Shown here: piece after piece, positions 25,733 through 36,346 of the stretch
How positions within the stretch are numbered: the stretch's first letter is position 1
How the letters are laid out: every line of letters starts with the position of its first letter
NCBI RefSeq assembly: GCF_900343145.1
Contig: NZ_LT996886.1
Location: 868,001 to 932,000, forward strand
DNA length: 64,000 nt
Origin: Tessaracoccus timonensis
GTDB lineage: Bacteria > Actinomycetota > Actinomycetes > Propionibacteriales > Propionibacteriaceae
Reading direction: 5' to 3'
Notes under the pieces: generated by a model
The model's input: the letters and a program-made list of their open reading frames with translations, nothing else
The model's database searches: none
Told to the model about the DNA's origin: nothing
Made by a program: the position numbers and the translations under genes

Positions 25733-26896
25733 TCACCCAAACAGCCCGGCTCGCGGGTTGGCCTGATTCGACGCATCGGTGAAGGCCTTCAGCGCAGCCT
25801 TCGCCTCGTCGGTTAAGTGTTCCGGCACCTGGACGTTGATCGTAACGATGAGGTCGCCCATCGAACCGTCCGACTTGCGAACGCCCTTGCCACGCACGCG
25901 CAGCTTGGCGCCGTTCGACGTGCCGGCAGGCAGCCGCAGCTTCACGCTGGTGCCCTGCAGCGTCGGCACCGCGATCTCCGCACCCAGCGACGCCTCGCCG
26001 ATGGTGACGGGCACGTCGAGCGTGAGGTTATACCCGTCGCGGCCGAACAGTTTGTGCGGCTCGACGCTCACCTCGACGTACAGGTCGCCCTTCGCGCCGC
26101 CGTTCTCGCCGGCCGCGCCCTTGCCCTTCAGCCGGACCCGCTGCCCGTCCTGCACACCGGCAGGAATGCGCACCTGGAGGGAGGACGTCGTCTTCCCTCG
26201 CCCAGAGCCATCACACTCCGGACAAGGGGTTTCGACGATCAACCCGCGGCCGCGGCAGTCGGGGCAGGGCTCGGACATCGAGAACACGCCGCCCACCTCA
26301 GCGGAGTGCATGCCGGAGCCTTCACACGTCGGGCACACCTTCGGCAGCGTGCCCGCCTTTGCGCCGGTGCCGCGACATGCGGTACACGGCGAATCGGAAG
26401 GCATGCGCAAGGACACCGTCGTGCCCTCCACCGCCTGCTGGAAGGTGAGTGTGGCCTTGGCTTCGACGTCGGCTCCCCGACGCGGCCCCCTCCCGGTTTG
26501 CTTGCGAGAGCCACCGCCGCCACCGCCGAAGAGGTTGCCGAAGATGTCGCTGAATCCACCGGCTGCCCCGCCGGGGGCAGCGTTGCGGAACAGGTCGTCG
26601 AAGCCGGCCTGGCCACCGCCATGCGACGGCCCGGCCTTCGGGAATCGGAACCCGCCCCCGCCGAACAGGCTGCGGGCGTCGTCGTATTCCTTCCGCTTCT
26701 TCGGGTCGCTGAGCACGGAGTTGGCTTCCGACGCCTCCTTGAACCGCGCCTCGGCCTTCTTATCGCCCGGGTTTCTATCCGGGTGATTCTGTGACGCGAT
26801 CTTGCGGAATGCCTTCCGGATCTCGTCTCCCGATGCGTTCTTGGAGACCCCAAGGACCTTGTAATAGTCCTTGTCAAACCAATCTTTCGTGCTCAT
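25733..26896 (-). CDS. dnaJ: DnaJ co-chaperone
   Basis: A 387-residue class I J-protein that stimulates DnaK ATPase activity and delivers clients. The J domain (about 9-75) has HPD at 38-40, followed by a Gly/Phe-rich stretch (about 78-135). A zinc-finger region contains four CxxCxGxG-type repeats (starting CTACRGTG, CPTCEGSG, CPDCRGRG, CPECDGSG), followed by the C-terminal substrate-binding beta domains. It follows grpE by 22 bp. Confidence 0.96.
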   Translation of the reverse strand: MSTKDWFDKDYYKVLGVSKNASGDEIRKAFRKIASQNHPDRNPGDKKAEARFKEASEANSVLSDPKKRKEYDDARSLFGGGGFRFPKAGPSHGGGQAGFDDLFRNAAPGGAAGGFSDIFGNLFGGGGGGSRKQTGRGPRRGADVEAKATLTFQQAVEGTTVSLRMPSDSPCTACRGTGAKAGTLPKVCPTCEGSGMHSAEVGGVFSMSEPCPDCRGRGLIVETPCPECDGSGRGKTTSSLQVRIPAGVQDGQRVRLKGKGAAGENGGAKGDLYVEVSVEPHKLFGRDGYNLTLDVPVTIGEASLGAEIAVPTLQGTSVKLRLPAGTSNGAKLRVRGKGVRKSDGSMGDLIVTINVQVPEHLTDEAKAALKAFTDASNQANPRAGLFG

Positions 26897-26918
26897 CTAC
26901 GGCCTTTCCGTGGTGTGC

Positions 26919-29374
<2,456 letters not shown>

Positions 29375-29387
29375 TCAGGACAATCCC

Positions 29388-29408
29388 CTTGAGCGGGGTT
29401 GACTCAAG
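29388..29408 (-). promoter_or_regulatory. HAIR box 1 (HspR operator)
   Basis: CTTGAGC-N7-ACTCAAG, one base off the known HspR-associated inverted repeat CTTGAGT-N7-ACTCAAG, 41-61 bases upstream of the dnaK start. HspR is encoded at the end of the same operon, so the operon is autoregulated. Confidence 0.88.
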
Positions 29409-29439
29409 TCAACCACAGCTTCAAGTCAGAATCAACACG

Positions 29440-29460
29440 GTTGAGCCTGGTGGGCTCAAG
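29440..29460 (-). promoter_or_regulatory. HAIR box 2 (HspR operator)
   Basis: GTTGAGC-N7-GCTCAAG, a weaker match with the same 7-base spacer and its centre 52 bp from box 1. Two spaced boxes are usual for tight HspR repression. Confidence 0.72.
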
Positions 29461-29509
29461 GTTGCGTGGGTTGGGGCGTCGGGCCTAGCTGGCCTTTCTG
29501 CTCCACCCC

Positions 29510-29630
29510 GGCAGGTGCAACCTGTGCGGCAACTGAGCGGATCATGTGTCACCTGCCTCCCGACGACGCCTCGTCGCAGCTAGGCAGGTGACACATGTTC
29601 CGGAACTGAGCCGCACAGGTTACGTGTGCC
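29510..29630. repeat. R3 repeat doublet, left of bluB-cobT
   Basis: Two 48-bp imperfect palindromes in opposite orientation: unit A 29510-29557 (starts GGCAGGTGCAACCTGTGCGG) and unit B 29583-29630 (starts GGCAGGTGACACATGTTCCG), separated by 25 bp that can itself pair (CGACGACGCCTCGTCG). The layout resembles paired REP/BIME elements. The same doublet occurs at 31699-31819, and a single unit lies inside hrpB. Confidence 0.85.
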
Positions 29631-29796
29631 CGACGATCAGCCCAGCTGGGGCACCGGGACTGGGCACCAGGGGGGGGGCCTCCGAGGGGGCGAGATGCCC
29701 CAGCCGGGGCACCGGGCCGGAACCACCCGGGCGCGAAACCCCCGACGCGAGACGCCGCAAGTAGGCCACGCGCGGCGCACCACTAGGCTCAGGGCT

Positions 29797-31554
29797 ATGC
29801 CGGAAACTCACTGGAACCGCCCGACGCCGCTCATCGGGGACGCGACGTCGTCGGATGACCGCGCCGCCAGCCCGGAAGGTTGGGCCATGGGCCGAGCCAC
29901 CGTCGAGGCTCTCCGGGAGGTGATCGACGCGCGCCGCGACATCCGTCGCTACCGCCCCACCCCGGTGCCGGAGCACCTCGTGCGGAGTGTGATCGAAGCG
30001 GGCCATCACGGCCCCAGCGTCGGACACTCGCAGCCGTGGCGGTTCATCGTCGTGAAAAATCAACACACCCGCGACCGCGCCGCCGCCATGGCCGACAGCG
30101 AACGTCTGCGCCAGGCGCAGCTCCTCACCCCCGACCGCCGACGGCGTCTGCTCGACCTCCAACTGGAGGGCATCCGCGAGGCACCCCTGGGCATCGTGGT
30201 GGCGTGCGACCGCCGCGCACCCGCATCCGGCGTGCTCGGGCGCAACACCTTCCATGACGCCGACCTATGGAGCTGCGCCGCCGCCATCGAAAACATGTGG
30301 CTCACCGCGCGGGCGCACGGCCTCGGCATGGGGTGGGTGACGCTCTTTCAACCCGACGAGTTGCGCGCGCTGCTCGGGCTTCCCGCCGGCGTGGAGACCT
30401 TGGGTTGGCTCTGTCTTGGATGGCCCGACGAGCGCCCGCCGGCCCCGGGGCTGGAGCGGCGCGGCTGGTCCAGACGCCTGCCGCTCGACGACGTGATTCT
30501 GCGTGATCGCTGGCCCGAACAGGACGCGCCCGATCAGCCCACAAACGCGCTCCGACAAGGGCACGAACCTTCGCTGCCGACGGTGAACGCGCCGGACCGG
30601 GCCCGCGTCGTCGCAGCTCACGACGACGCCGACCACCTGCTCACGCCGCCGGGGTCGCTCGGCCTGCTCGACCAGGTGCTCGACAAGATAACCGCCGCCG
30701 CGGGCGGGGACGTCGAGGGCGGAACGCTCTTCGTCGTGGGTGCGGATCACCCGGTTGCCGCGCGCGGCGTCTCGGCGTTCGACCAGTCGGTGACCGCCGA
30801 CGTGATGCGGGCCAGCGTGGCCGGCACCGGCATGGGCGCCGCCACCGCACGTGCCGCCGGACTGGGCGTCGTCACCGTCGACGCCGGGGTGACGGCCGTC
30901 GTTGACGGAGCGGTGGACGCTCGGGGGTCTAGCGAGCGCGGGGACCTCGTCGACGCCGACGCGATGTCACTCGACACGACGCGCGAGGCGATCCGTCGGG
31001 GCGTGGAGCTCGGCGCGGGCGGGAGCGGCTTGGTGTGCTTGGGGGAGGTGGGCGTCGGCAACACGACGGTGGCCGCCGCGCTCGCGTGCGCACTCACCGG
31101 GATGGCGCCCGACGAGGCCGTCGGCTTGGGCGCGGGGTCCGACTCCGCCATGCTCGCATCCAAGCTCGACGTAGTTGCCGGCGCGCTGCGACGTGTGGGC
31201 GAGCGGCCGTTGGAGCCCGACGAGGCCCTCGCTGCCGTGGGCGGCCCGGAATTCGCCGTGCTGACCGGCATCACGTTGGGTGCCGCAGCCGCTGGGCACG
31301 TCGTGGTGCTCGACGGCCTGGCGACGAGCGTCGCGGCGCTCGCGGCGATGCGGCTGCGTCCGGGCGTGCAGGGGTGGCTGGTGGCGTCGCATGTCAGCCG
31401 GGAGGCCGCGCACGCGCGCGTGCTCGACGCGCTCGGGCTTGAGCCGCTGATGGACTGGCGTCTGCGTGCCGGGGAAGGCGTCGGAGCGGTCTACGCGGCT
31501 CAGACGGTGCTCACCGGGCTCGCAGTTCGCCGGACCGCCGCTCGCTGGGGATGA
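29797..31554 (+). CDS. BluB-CobT fusion: DMB synthase + DMB phosphoribosyltransferase
   Basis: A 585-residue two-domain enzyme for the lower ligand of vitamin B12. The N-terminal BluB domain (about 28-235) is a flavin nitroreductase-fold protein with RRDIRRYRP, GPSVGHSQPWRF and GMGWVTLFQP; it turns FMNH2 into 5,6-dimethylbenzimidazole. The C-terminal CobT domain (about 250-585) has LLTPPGSLG, VVGADHPVAARGVSAF, LGEVGVGNTT and the C-terminal GEG motif with the presumed catalytic Glu560; it makes alpha-ribazole phosphate from nicotinate mononucleotide. Such fusions are known in Propionibacterium. The ATG at 29797 is chosen because the BluB fold begins soon after. Flanked on both sides by R3 doublets. 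Confidence 0.93.
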   Translation: MPETHWNRPTPLIGDATSSDDRAASPEGWAMGRATVEALREVIDARRDIRRYRPTPVPEHLVRSVIEAGHHGPSVGHSQPWRFIVVKNQHTRDRAAAMADSERLRQAQLLTPDRRRRLLDLQLEGIREAPLGIVVACDRRAPASGVLGRNTFHDADLWSCAAAIENMWLTARAHGLGMGWVTLFQPDELRALLGLPAGVETLGWLCLGWPDERPPAPGLERRGWSRRLPLDDVILRDRWPEQDAPDQPTNALRQGHEPSLPTVNAPDRARVVAAHDDADHLLTPPGSLGLLDQVLDKITAAAGGDVEGGTLFVVGADHPVAARGVSAFDQSVTADVMRASVAGTGMGAATARAAGLGVVTVDAGVTAVVDGAVDARGSSERGDLVDADAMSLDTTREAIRRGVELGAGGSGLVCLGEVGVGNTTVAAALACALTGMAPDEAVGLGAGSDSAMLASKLDVVAGALRRVGERPLEPDEALAAVGGPEFAVLTGITLGAAAAGHVVVLDGLATSVAALAAMRLRPGVQGWLVASHVSREAAHARVLDALGLEPLMDWRLRAGEGVGAVYAAQTVLTGLAVRRTAARWG

Positions 31555-31615
31555 GCGATCAGGGTTCGCGCCGCGCAAGGAACCTTCTTTCAAGGGCCTG
31601 GTCGACGAACGTCGC

Positions 31616-31667
31616 AAGATAGATCAAGTTCGTGGTGGATAGACGAGCCACGAACTTGATCTATCTT
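31616..31667. repeat. R2 palindromic repeat, copy 4
   Basis: A 52-bp R2 element with near-perfect arms (AAGATAGATCAAGTTCGTGG and complement) between convergent genes. Confidence 0.87.
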
Positions 31668-31698
31668 GGGCCGCCACCGGGTCTGGGTGGCTCCCGGC

Positions 31699-31819
31699 GG
31701 CACGTGCAACCTGTGCGGCAACTGAGCGGATGAAGTGTCATCTGCTTCCCGACGGCGCATCGTCGCCGCTAGGCAAGTGACACATGTTCCGCAACAGAGC
31801 CGCACAGGTTACGTGTGCC
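31699..31819. repeat. R3 repeat doublet, right of bluB-cobT
   Basis: Unit A 31699-31746 and inverted unit B 31772-31819, each 48 bp, with a 25-bp pairing spacer. Same order, spacing and orientation as 29510-29630. Confidence 0.85.
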
Positions 31820-31857
31820 CGACGGGCGGGCCGGCCCCGACGGGCACGGCCCCGCGC

Positions 31858-34347
31858 TCAGAACGCTTGGCGGTTGGTGCCGCGCTTGGCGGGGGCGGTG
31901 AGGGGATCGTCGGGCCAGGGGTGTTTGGCGTAGCGGCCGCGGTTTTCGGCACGCACCTGCGGGTAGGCGTTCGCCCAGAACGACGCGAGGTCATCGGTGA
32001 CTGCAAGCGGCCGGCCCGCCGGCGAGAGCAGATGCATCAACACCGGCACGCGCCCGTCGCCGACGGTGGGCGTCGCCGTCAACCCAAAGCACTCCTGCAG
32101 CTTCACCGCACACACCACCGGGCCGTCGCCGTCGGGATACTCCAAACGCACGTGCCGGCCGCTCGGCACCTCGATTCGCTCGGGCGCGAGCTCGTCGAGG
32201 CGGGCCGCGTCGGGCCACGGCAGGAGCCTCCTGAGCGCCGGCAGTAGTTGCACCGACGAGGCGTCGGCCCCGCGCGACAGCTCGTCGATCTCCGGGAGTA
32301 ACCACTCGTCCACCCTTGTCAGGAGCGATTCGTCACTCACCTCGGGCCACGGATCGCCGAGTATGCGGTGCAGCCAGCTGAGGCGTCGACGCAGGGCCGT
32401 CGCGCCGTCGGACCATCGGAAGATGCCGAGCCCACGGCTGGCCAGAGCTGCGCGCACAGCGGGCTCGCCGACGTCGGGGGTGGCCTTGGCGGGCGTCGCG
32501 CTCAGCTCGATGGCACCAAGCCGGCGGACTTCCCGCACGCGCACGCGGCCGTCGAACGTGGCCTCGCGGGCGGTGCGCACGTCGCCCACTTCGATCGCTA
32601 GCGACTCGGGAATCTCGACGGCGGCGCGTACCAGCCCCAGACCGCCGACGCGCTGCGTCTCCCACACCGCCAGCCACGGCCCGCGCAGCGTCAGCCCGCG
32701 CGGCACCGTCAGCCCCGTGCCCGAGGCAGCCAGAAAATCCCCCTCGCCGCGCGCTCTCGCGATCCAGCCTGGACGCGCCGTCGCCACCACAAACCCGACG
32801 ACATCCGGCGAGGCAGGTGACACTTGTTCCGCAACAGAGCCGCACAGGTTGCACCTGCCGGGTGGGGAGGAGCCGTGGTCGCAGGGGCGCGCTGAGCCGA
32901 CGAGCCGCTCCAACCGATCGCTCTCCCGCACCCACGCCCGAGGGCGATCGCGCCGCAGCCGCGCGAGCTCCGTCGCCAGGTCACCCGACGGCGCCTCCGC
33001 CAGCATTGCGACCACCTCGGCGGCAGCCCTCGCACCACACCGGTCAGCCCCCGCCTGCAACGCGACCCCCAAGCGCGGCTCCAGCGGCATCGCCGCCACC
33101 CGTCGCCCGAGCTCCGTGACGCGCCCGTCGTCATCCACCAGCCCCAATGCCCGCAGCTCCGCCTCCGCCCGCGCCGCACCCGCCTCCGGCAACGCCGTCG
33201 GCAAGGCCATCCCCTCGCCGCGCGGACTGCCCCAGCACGCGAGCGCGAGGAGCGCGTCGGTGAGATCCGCGACGAGCACCTCCGGCATCTGCTCTTCCGC
33301 CATGCCCGCCCATTCGTCGGCGGAGAAACAGCGCACCACGCGGCCTGGTCCGAGCCGGGCCGCACGCCCGGCGCGCTGCGTCGCCGCCGCCTGCGACTCC
33401 CGCACCGTCACCAGCCCGGCCATGCCGCGGGCCTGGTCAAAGCGCGGTTCGCGCGACAGCCCCGCATCCACCACCAGCCGCACCCCGGGCACCGTCAGCG
33501 ACGACTCCGCCACCGCCGTCGCCACCACGACGCGCGCCCCGCCCTCGTCGGCGAGCGCTGCATCCTGCGCGCGAGCATCCAGCCGCCCGTGCAACGGCAG
33601 CGCCCGCACCTCGCGCGCACTCAACCGCGCCACCACGCCGTCGACCTCCCGCGCACCCGGCACAAACACCAACGCAGACCCCTCCGCCTGCCCGAACTCC
33701 GCGGCCGTCACCTCCGCGACGTGGTCGAGGAACTCGTCGCGCACTCCCCGCTCATCCAGCGCCCCGCCCCGCGCGGGCGCCCAGCCCACGTCGAGCGGAT
33801 GCAACACGCCCGGCACCTCCACCACGCGCGCCCCACCCAGCAGCTCCGCCCACCGGGCCGCGTCCAGCGTGGCCGACATCGCGACGACGGTGAGGTCCTC
33901 GCGCAACTCCGCCAGCTCGGCGATCATCGCGAGGGTGAGATCGGCGTCGAGATGCCGCTCATGCACCTCATCAAGCACGACCGCATCGACGCCAGCCAAC
34001 TCCGGATCGCGCAACAGTCGCCTGAGCAGCACCCCCGTCGTCACGAACTCCACCTTCGACGACGCGCGCGCCGTCGAGTCGCCCCGCACCGTGTACCCGA
34101 CGAACTCCCCCGGCCGCGTGCCACTCAACGCCGCGAGCCTTCCGGCAGCCGTCCGCGCCGCGATGCGACGAGGCTCCGTCACCACGACGCGCCCCGGCAC
34201 CAGATCCGCGACGGCCGGCGGCACCGCCGTCGTCTTCCCCGTTCCCGGCGGGGCCTGCACCACTGTGCGCCCGGGCTGCAGTTGCGAAAGCTGCGCCACG
34301 ACGGGGAGCCCGGCGAAGGCGGGCACGTCGAGGAGCCGCGCCAGCAT
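31858..34347 (-). CDS. hrpB: HrpB-family ATP-dependent RNA helicase
   Basis: An 829-residue DEAH-type helicase. Motif I is APPGTGKTT (Lys38), motif II LDEVHERHLD, motif III MSATLD, motif VI TQRAGRAARLGPG, followed by the helicase-associated and HrpB C-terminal domains. The cellular role of HrpB is poorly known. The ATG at 34347 matches family starts; a TTG at 34371 overlapping the upstream gene is possible. A 16-residue stretch, GRCNLCGSVAEQVSPA (about 497-512), is exactly one R3 repeat unit and has no counterpart expected in HrpB. Confidence 0.92.
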   Translation of the reverse strand: MLARLLDVPAFAGLPVVAQLSQLQPGRTVVQAPPGTGKTTAVPPAVADLVPGRVVVTEPRRIAARTAAGRLAALSGTRPGEFVGYTVRGDSTARASSKVEFVTTGVLLRRLLRDPELAGVDAVVLDEVHERHLDADLTLAMIAELAELREDLTVVAMSATLDAARWAELLGGARVVEVPGVLHPLDVGWAPARGGALDERGVRDEFLDHVAEVTAAEFGQAEGSALVFVPGAREVDGVVARLSAREVRALPLHGRLDARAQDAALADEGGARVVVATAVAESSLTVPGVRLVVDAGLSREPRFDQARGMAGLVTVRESQAAATQRAGRAARLGPGRVVRCFSADEWAGMAEEQMPEVLVADLTDALLALACWGSPRGEGMALPTALPEAGAARAEAELRALGLVDDDGRVTELGRRVAAMPLEPRLGVALQAGADRCGARAAAEVVAMLAEAPSGDLATELARLRRDRPRAWVRESDRLERLVGSARPCDHGSSPPGRCNLCGSVAEQVSPASPDVVGFVVATARPGWIARARGEGDFLAASGTGLTVPRGLTLRGPWLAVWETQRVGGLGLVRAAVEIPESLAIEVGDVRTAREATFDGRVRVREVRRLGAIELSATPAKATPDVGEPAVRAALASRGLGIFRWSDGATALRRRLSWLHRILGDPWPEVSDESLLTRVDEWLLPEIDELSRGADASSVQLLPALRRLLPWPDAARLDELAPERIEVPSGRHVRLEYPDGDGPVVCAVKLQECFGLTATPTVGDGRVPVLMHLLSPAGRPLAVTDDLASFWANAYPQVRAENRGRYAKHPWPDDPLTAPAKRGTNRQAF
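32812..32859. repeat. R3 unit inserted in frame inside hrpB
   Basis: One 48-bp R3 unit, starting GGCAGGTGACACTTGTTCCG on the plus strand and ending CACCTGCC. It is read by hrpB in the minus direction as 16 codons without a stop or shift. 48 is a multiple of three, so the reading frame is kept. Confidence 0.88.
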
Positions 34348-34363
34348 TGAGCGCCCGTCGAAG

Positions 34364-34972
34364 TCAGGCAAGCTTCACCGTGTTCCCGCCAAAAATGGAA
34401 TTGCCGCGCAACACCAGCGTGCCATTCGAGCCGTCGCCGCGCGCATTCTTCTTAATGGTGTTGCCACCTACGACATTCGACGACTCGTCGATGATGTGCA
34501 CACCGAGCGGCACCTTGATGGTGGCCCCACCGAGCACAGCCTGCGATTCGATCACCAGCGTCACGCCAGGCCCCATGCAGTTGCTGATGTCGACATTGTC
34601 GCCGCCCATGAAACTCAACAGCGTGTAGCTGGTGGTGCCGCTCACCAGGGCGATGTCTTTTCCGGAAAGGATGGCAAGGCTCCGATTACCGCCGCTGAAG
34701 TTGGGGGTGGCAAACCGTAATGGATTGGCCCGACGCGGCTCCGGCGCCGGCTCCGGCCGCAGCACGGCTACCACCTCGGCGCCTTCCGGAAGATCCTCGA
34801 GCAGGGGGACGAACTCGTCGGCATATTTCACGGAGAACGTGCGATCTTGGCGCTCGTTGAGTTCGTCGACGTCGAGCCGTCCAGCCGCGTGCGCCTGCTG
34901 GAGGAGATACAGAACGTAATCGCGCTCCTCGTCGCTGGCGCGGAGGCGCTTCGCTGGCTCATTGTCAGGCAT
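34364..34972 (-). CDS. DUF1707 protein with LiaF-like C-terminal domain
   Basis: A 202-residue soluble protein. The N-terminal DUF1707 (SHOCT-like) part (about 9-60) starts RLRASDEERDYVLYLLQQAH and includes GRLDVDELNERQDRT. The C-terminal half (about 90-202) is a beta-rich repeat of the LiaF/cell-wall-stress type, with recurring GGN motifs (FSGGNRS, MGGDN, VVGGNTI, FGGNTV). No membrane segment is seen. Related actinobacterial proteins are linked to envelope stress, but the function is unproven. Overlaps or abuts hrpB downstream. Confidence 0.8.
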   Translation of the reverse strand: MPDNEPAKRLRASDEERDYVLYLLQQAHAAGRLDVDELNERQDRTFSVKYADEFVPLLEDLPEGAEVVAVLRPEPAPEPRRANPLRFATPNFSGGNRSLAILSGKDIALVSGTTSYTLLSFMGGDNVDISNCMGPGVTLVIESQAVLGGATIKVPLGVHIIDESSNVVGGNTIKKNARGDGSNGTLVLRGNSIFGGNTVKLA

Positions 34973-35034
34973 GACGGCAGTCTACCGGCGTCAGAATTCA
35001 GTGAGGGTCGGCAACGGGACAAACTCGATTCCTC

Positions 35035-35104
35035 GACTGAGCGCACACCAGATGAAGATTCTGACCCCTCACGGGCTGTTTTCGCCAACTGGCGTGCGCT
35101 CAGT
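35035..35104. repeat. 70-bp palindromic element
   Basis: Arms GACTGAGCGCACACCA (35035-35050) and TGGCGTGCGCTCAGTC (35089-35104) pair almost fully around a 38-base centre. Single copy in this window and not of the R1-R4 families. It lies in the gap before the DUF1707 gene's start. Confidence 0.6.
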
Positions 35105-35138
35105 CGCGCATCGGCTCTGTAACCACCCCGACACACAG

Positions 35139-35172
35139 ACGAGTGGCCGCCCCCGAAGGGGCGACCACTCGT
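35139..35172. terminator. Terminator hairpin after the LPSTG protein gene
   Basis: ACGAGTGG and CCACTCGT arms, with GCCCC/GGGGC pairing inside and a CGAA tetraloop, 25-58 bases past the stop of the minus-strand gene. A strong stem without a clear U-run. Confidence 0.65.
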
Positions 35173-35196
35173 CACAACGTATGAACGACGTGTAGA

Positions 35197-36117
35197 TCAG
35201 ACGCCGGTGGAAGGCAGGCTGGGCTTCTTCGGGCCGGTCTTGCCGCCCTTATCGCCCTTGTCGGGGTTCTTGTCGCCACCCTTATCGCCCTTGTCCGGGT
35301 TCTTGTCGCCGCCCTTATCACCCTTGTCGCCGCCGTTGTCGTCGCCCTCAGGCTTCTCAACGCCGATGTAGAACGTGCCCTGCTCAGGGCCGGGCTGGCC
35401 GGTGGTGATGTTGAACAGACGTGCCGGGTAGGTGCCGTTCTTCACCTTCGGGGAGGTGGCGTAGAAGCGGGAGTAGCCATCCTTATCGGTGGCGTGGGCG
35501 CCGTCGTTCTTGGCGGTGGGGAAATCGATCCACTTGCCGTCGACCTTCGCCTGAATCTTGAACTCGTGACCCTCAATGCCGTCGGAGGTGTCGAAACGCC
35601 ACTGCGTGTTATCGCCGACAGGAGCCATGTGGCCGCTGATGCGGGCATTGACAGAGCGGACAGTTATCTCTTGGGCCAGCTCCTGGGCCAGCTTGGCATC
35701 GGCCGGGGTGTCGGCCAGGGTGATGATGAACTTGCCGCCGAGATGGTTCTTGAGGGTGGGGACCTTGAAGGTCAGCTTCTCGCTCGCCCCAGTGGCACCG
35801 GGGTAGGCGGGCTCTGCGGGGAGCGTCACGGACTGGTCGTCGGAGACCTTCTCGAGGCCCTTGTCGGTGATGGCGAACATCGCGAGCGACACTTCGGAAC
35901 CCTCGGCGCCCTTGACGGTCAGGTTGGCCTCGGCGCCCTCCTGCACGATGTAGCTATCAGCAAGGATCTTGCACTCGACGGTGACCTTGCCGCCCTCATC
36001 CACGGCGCAGAGCTTGTCGGCCATGTCCGAGGTCAGTGCCTGCGCCGGCGCGATCGCCGCAACGCTGAGGCCTGCTGCGATTGCGACCGCGGCCGCACCC
36101 GAGACAATCTTCTTCAT
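35197..36117 (-). CDS. Secreted surface-type protein ending in LPSTGV
   Basis: A 306-residue exported protein. A Sec signal peptide (MKKIVSGAAAVAIAAGLSVA...AQA) is predicted to be cleaved after about residue 28. A beta-rich extracellular part (about 30-255) follows, then a low-complexity tail with two copies of GDKGGDKNPDK encoded by a 33-bp tandem repeat (35245-35335). The protein stops at LPSTGV: the sortase-like motif is there, but the hydrophobic segment and charged tail of a normal sorting signal are absent. The ATG at 36117 has GGGAGGG upstream; TTGCCG and TAGTAT (36211-36181) are a possible promoter. No known family; role unknown. Confidence 0.8.
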   Translation of the reverse strand: MKKIVSGAAAVAIAAGLSVAAIAPAQALTSDMADKLCAVDEGGKVTVECKILADSYIVQEGAEANLTVKGAEGSEVSLAMFAITDKGLEKVSDDQSVTLPAEPAYPGATGASEKLTFKVPTLKNHLGGKFIITLADTPADAKLAQELAQEITVRSVNARISGHMAPVGDNTQWRFDTSDGIEGHEFKIQAKVDGKWIDFPTAKNDGAHATDKDGYSRFYATSPKVKNGTYPARLFNITTGQPGPEQGTFYIGVEKPEGDDNGGDKGDKGGDKNPDKGDKGGDKNPDKGDKGGKTGPKKPSLPSTGV

Positions 36118-36309
36118 TATTGGTTCCCTCCCAGGGTGTTCCGTACCGGTACACGTTCGTGTCACCGAATGCCGGAAGACATACTACGGGACACAGCGGG
36201 TCGGACGGCAATACTTTCGGCAGGTTTTTTTGGCTAAACCTTCCAAAAGGTTACGGTCGGCCCCCTGAGAAGCCGACAACCCATTCGCTACGGCCTCCGC
36301 CATGGCGGG

Positions 36310-36334
36310 AGATCCTTGCGCAGCGCAGGGATCT
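36310..36334. terminator. Hairpin after nadE
   Basis: AGATCCTTGCG and CGCAGGGATCT arms with a 3-base loop, 13-37 bases past the nadE stop on the minus strand. A second small palindrome (CCGCCATGGCGG) follows. A terminator role is inferred. Confidence 0.5.
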
Positions 36335-36346
36335 TGCCCCGCACTC

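Larger units (their letters stand above)
31555..31857. other. 303-bp convergent gap between bluB-cobT and hrpB
   Basis: Almost fully occupied by palindromic repeats: R2 copy 4 (31616-31667) and an R3 doublet (31699-31819). No small gene is seen. The repeats may serve as two-way terminators. Confidence 0.7.

Noticed and set aside
31997-34720. 907-codon plus-strand open frame
   Set aside because: Ser/Arg/Thr/Pro-rich shadow opposite hrpB, which has all helicase motifs.
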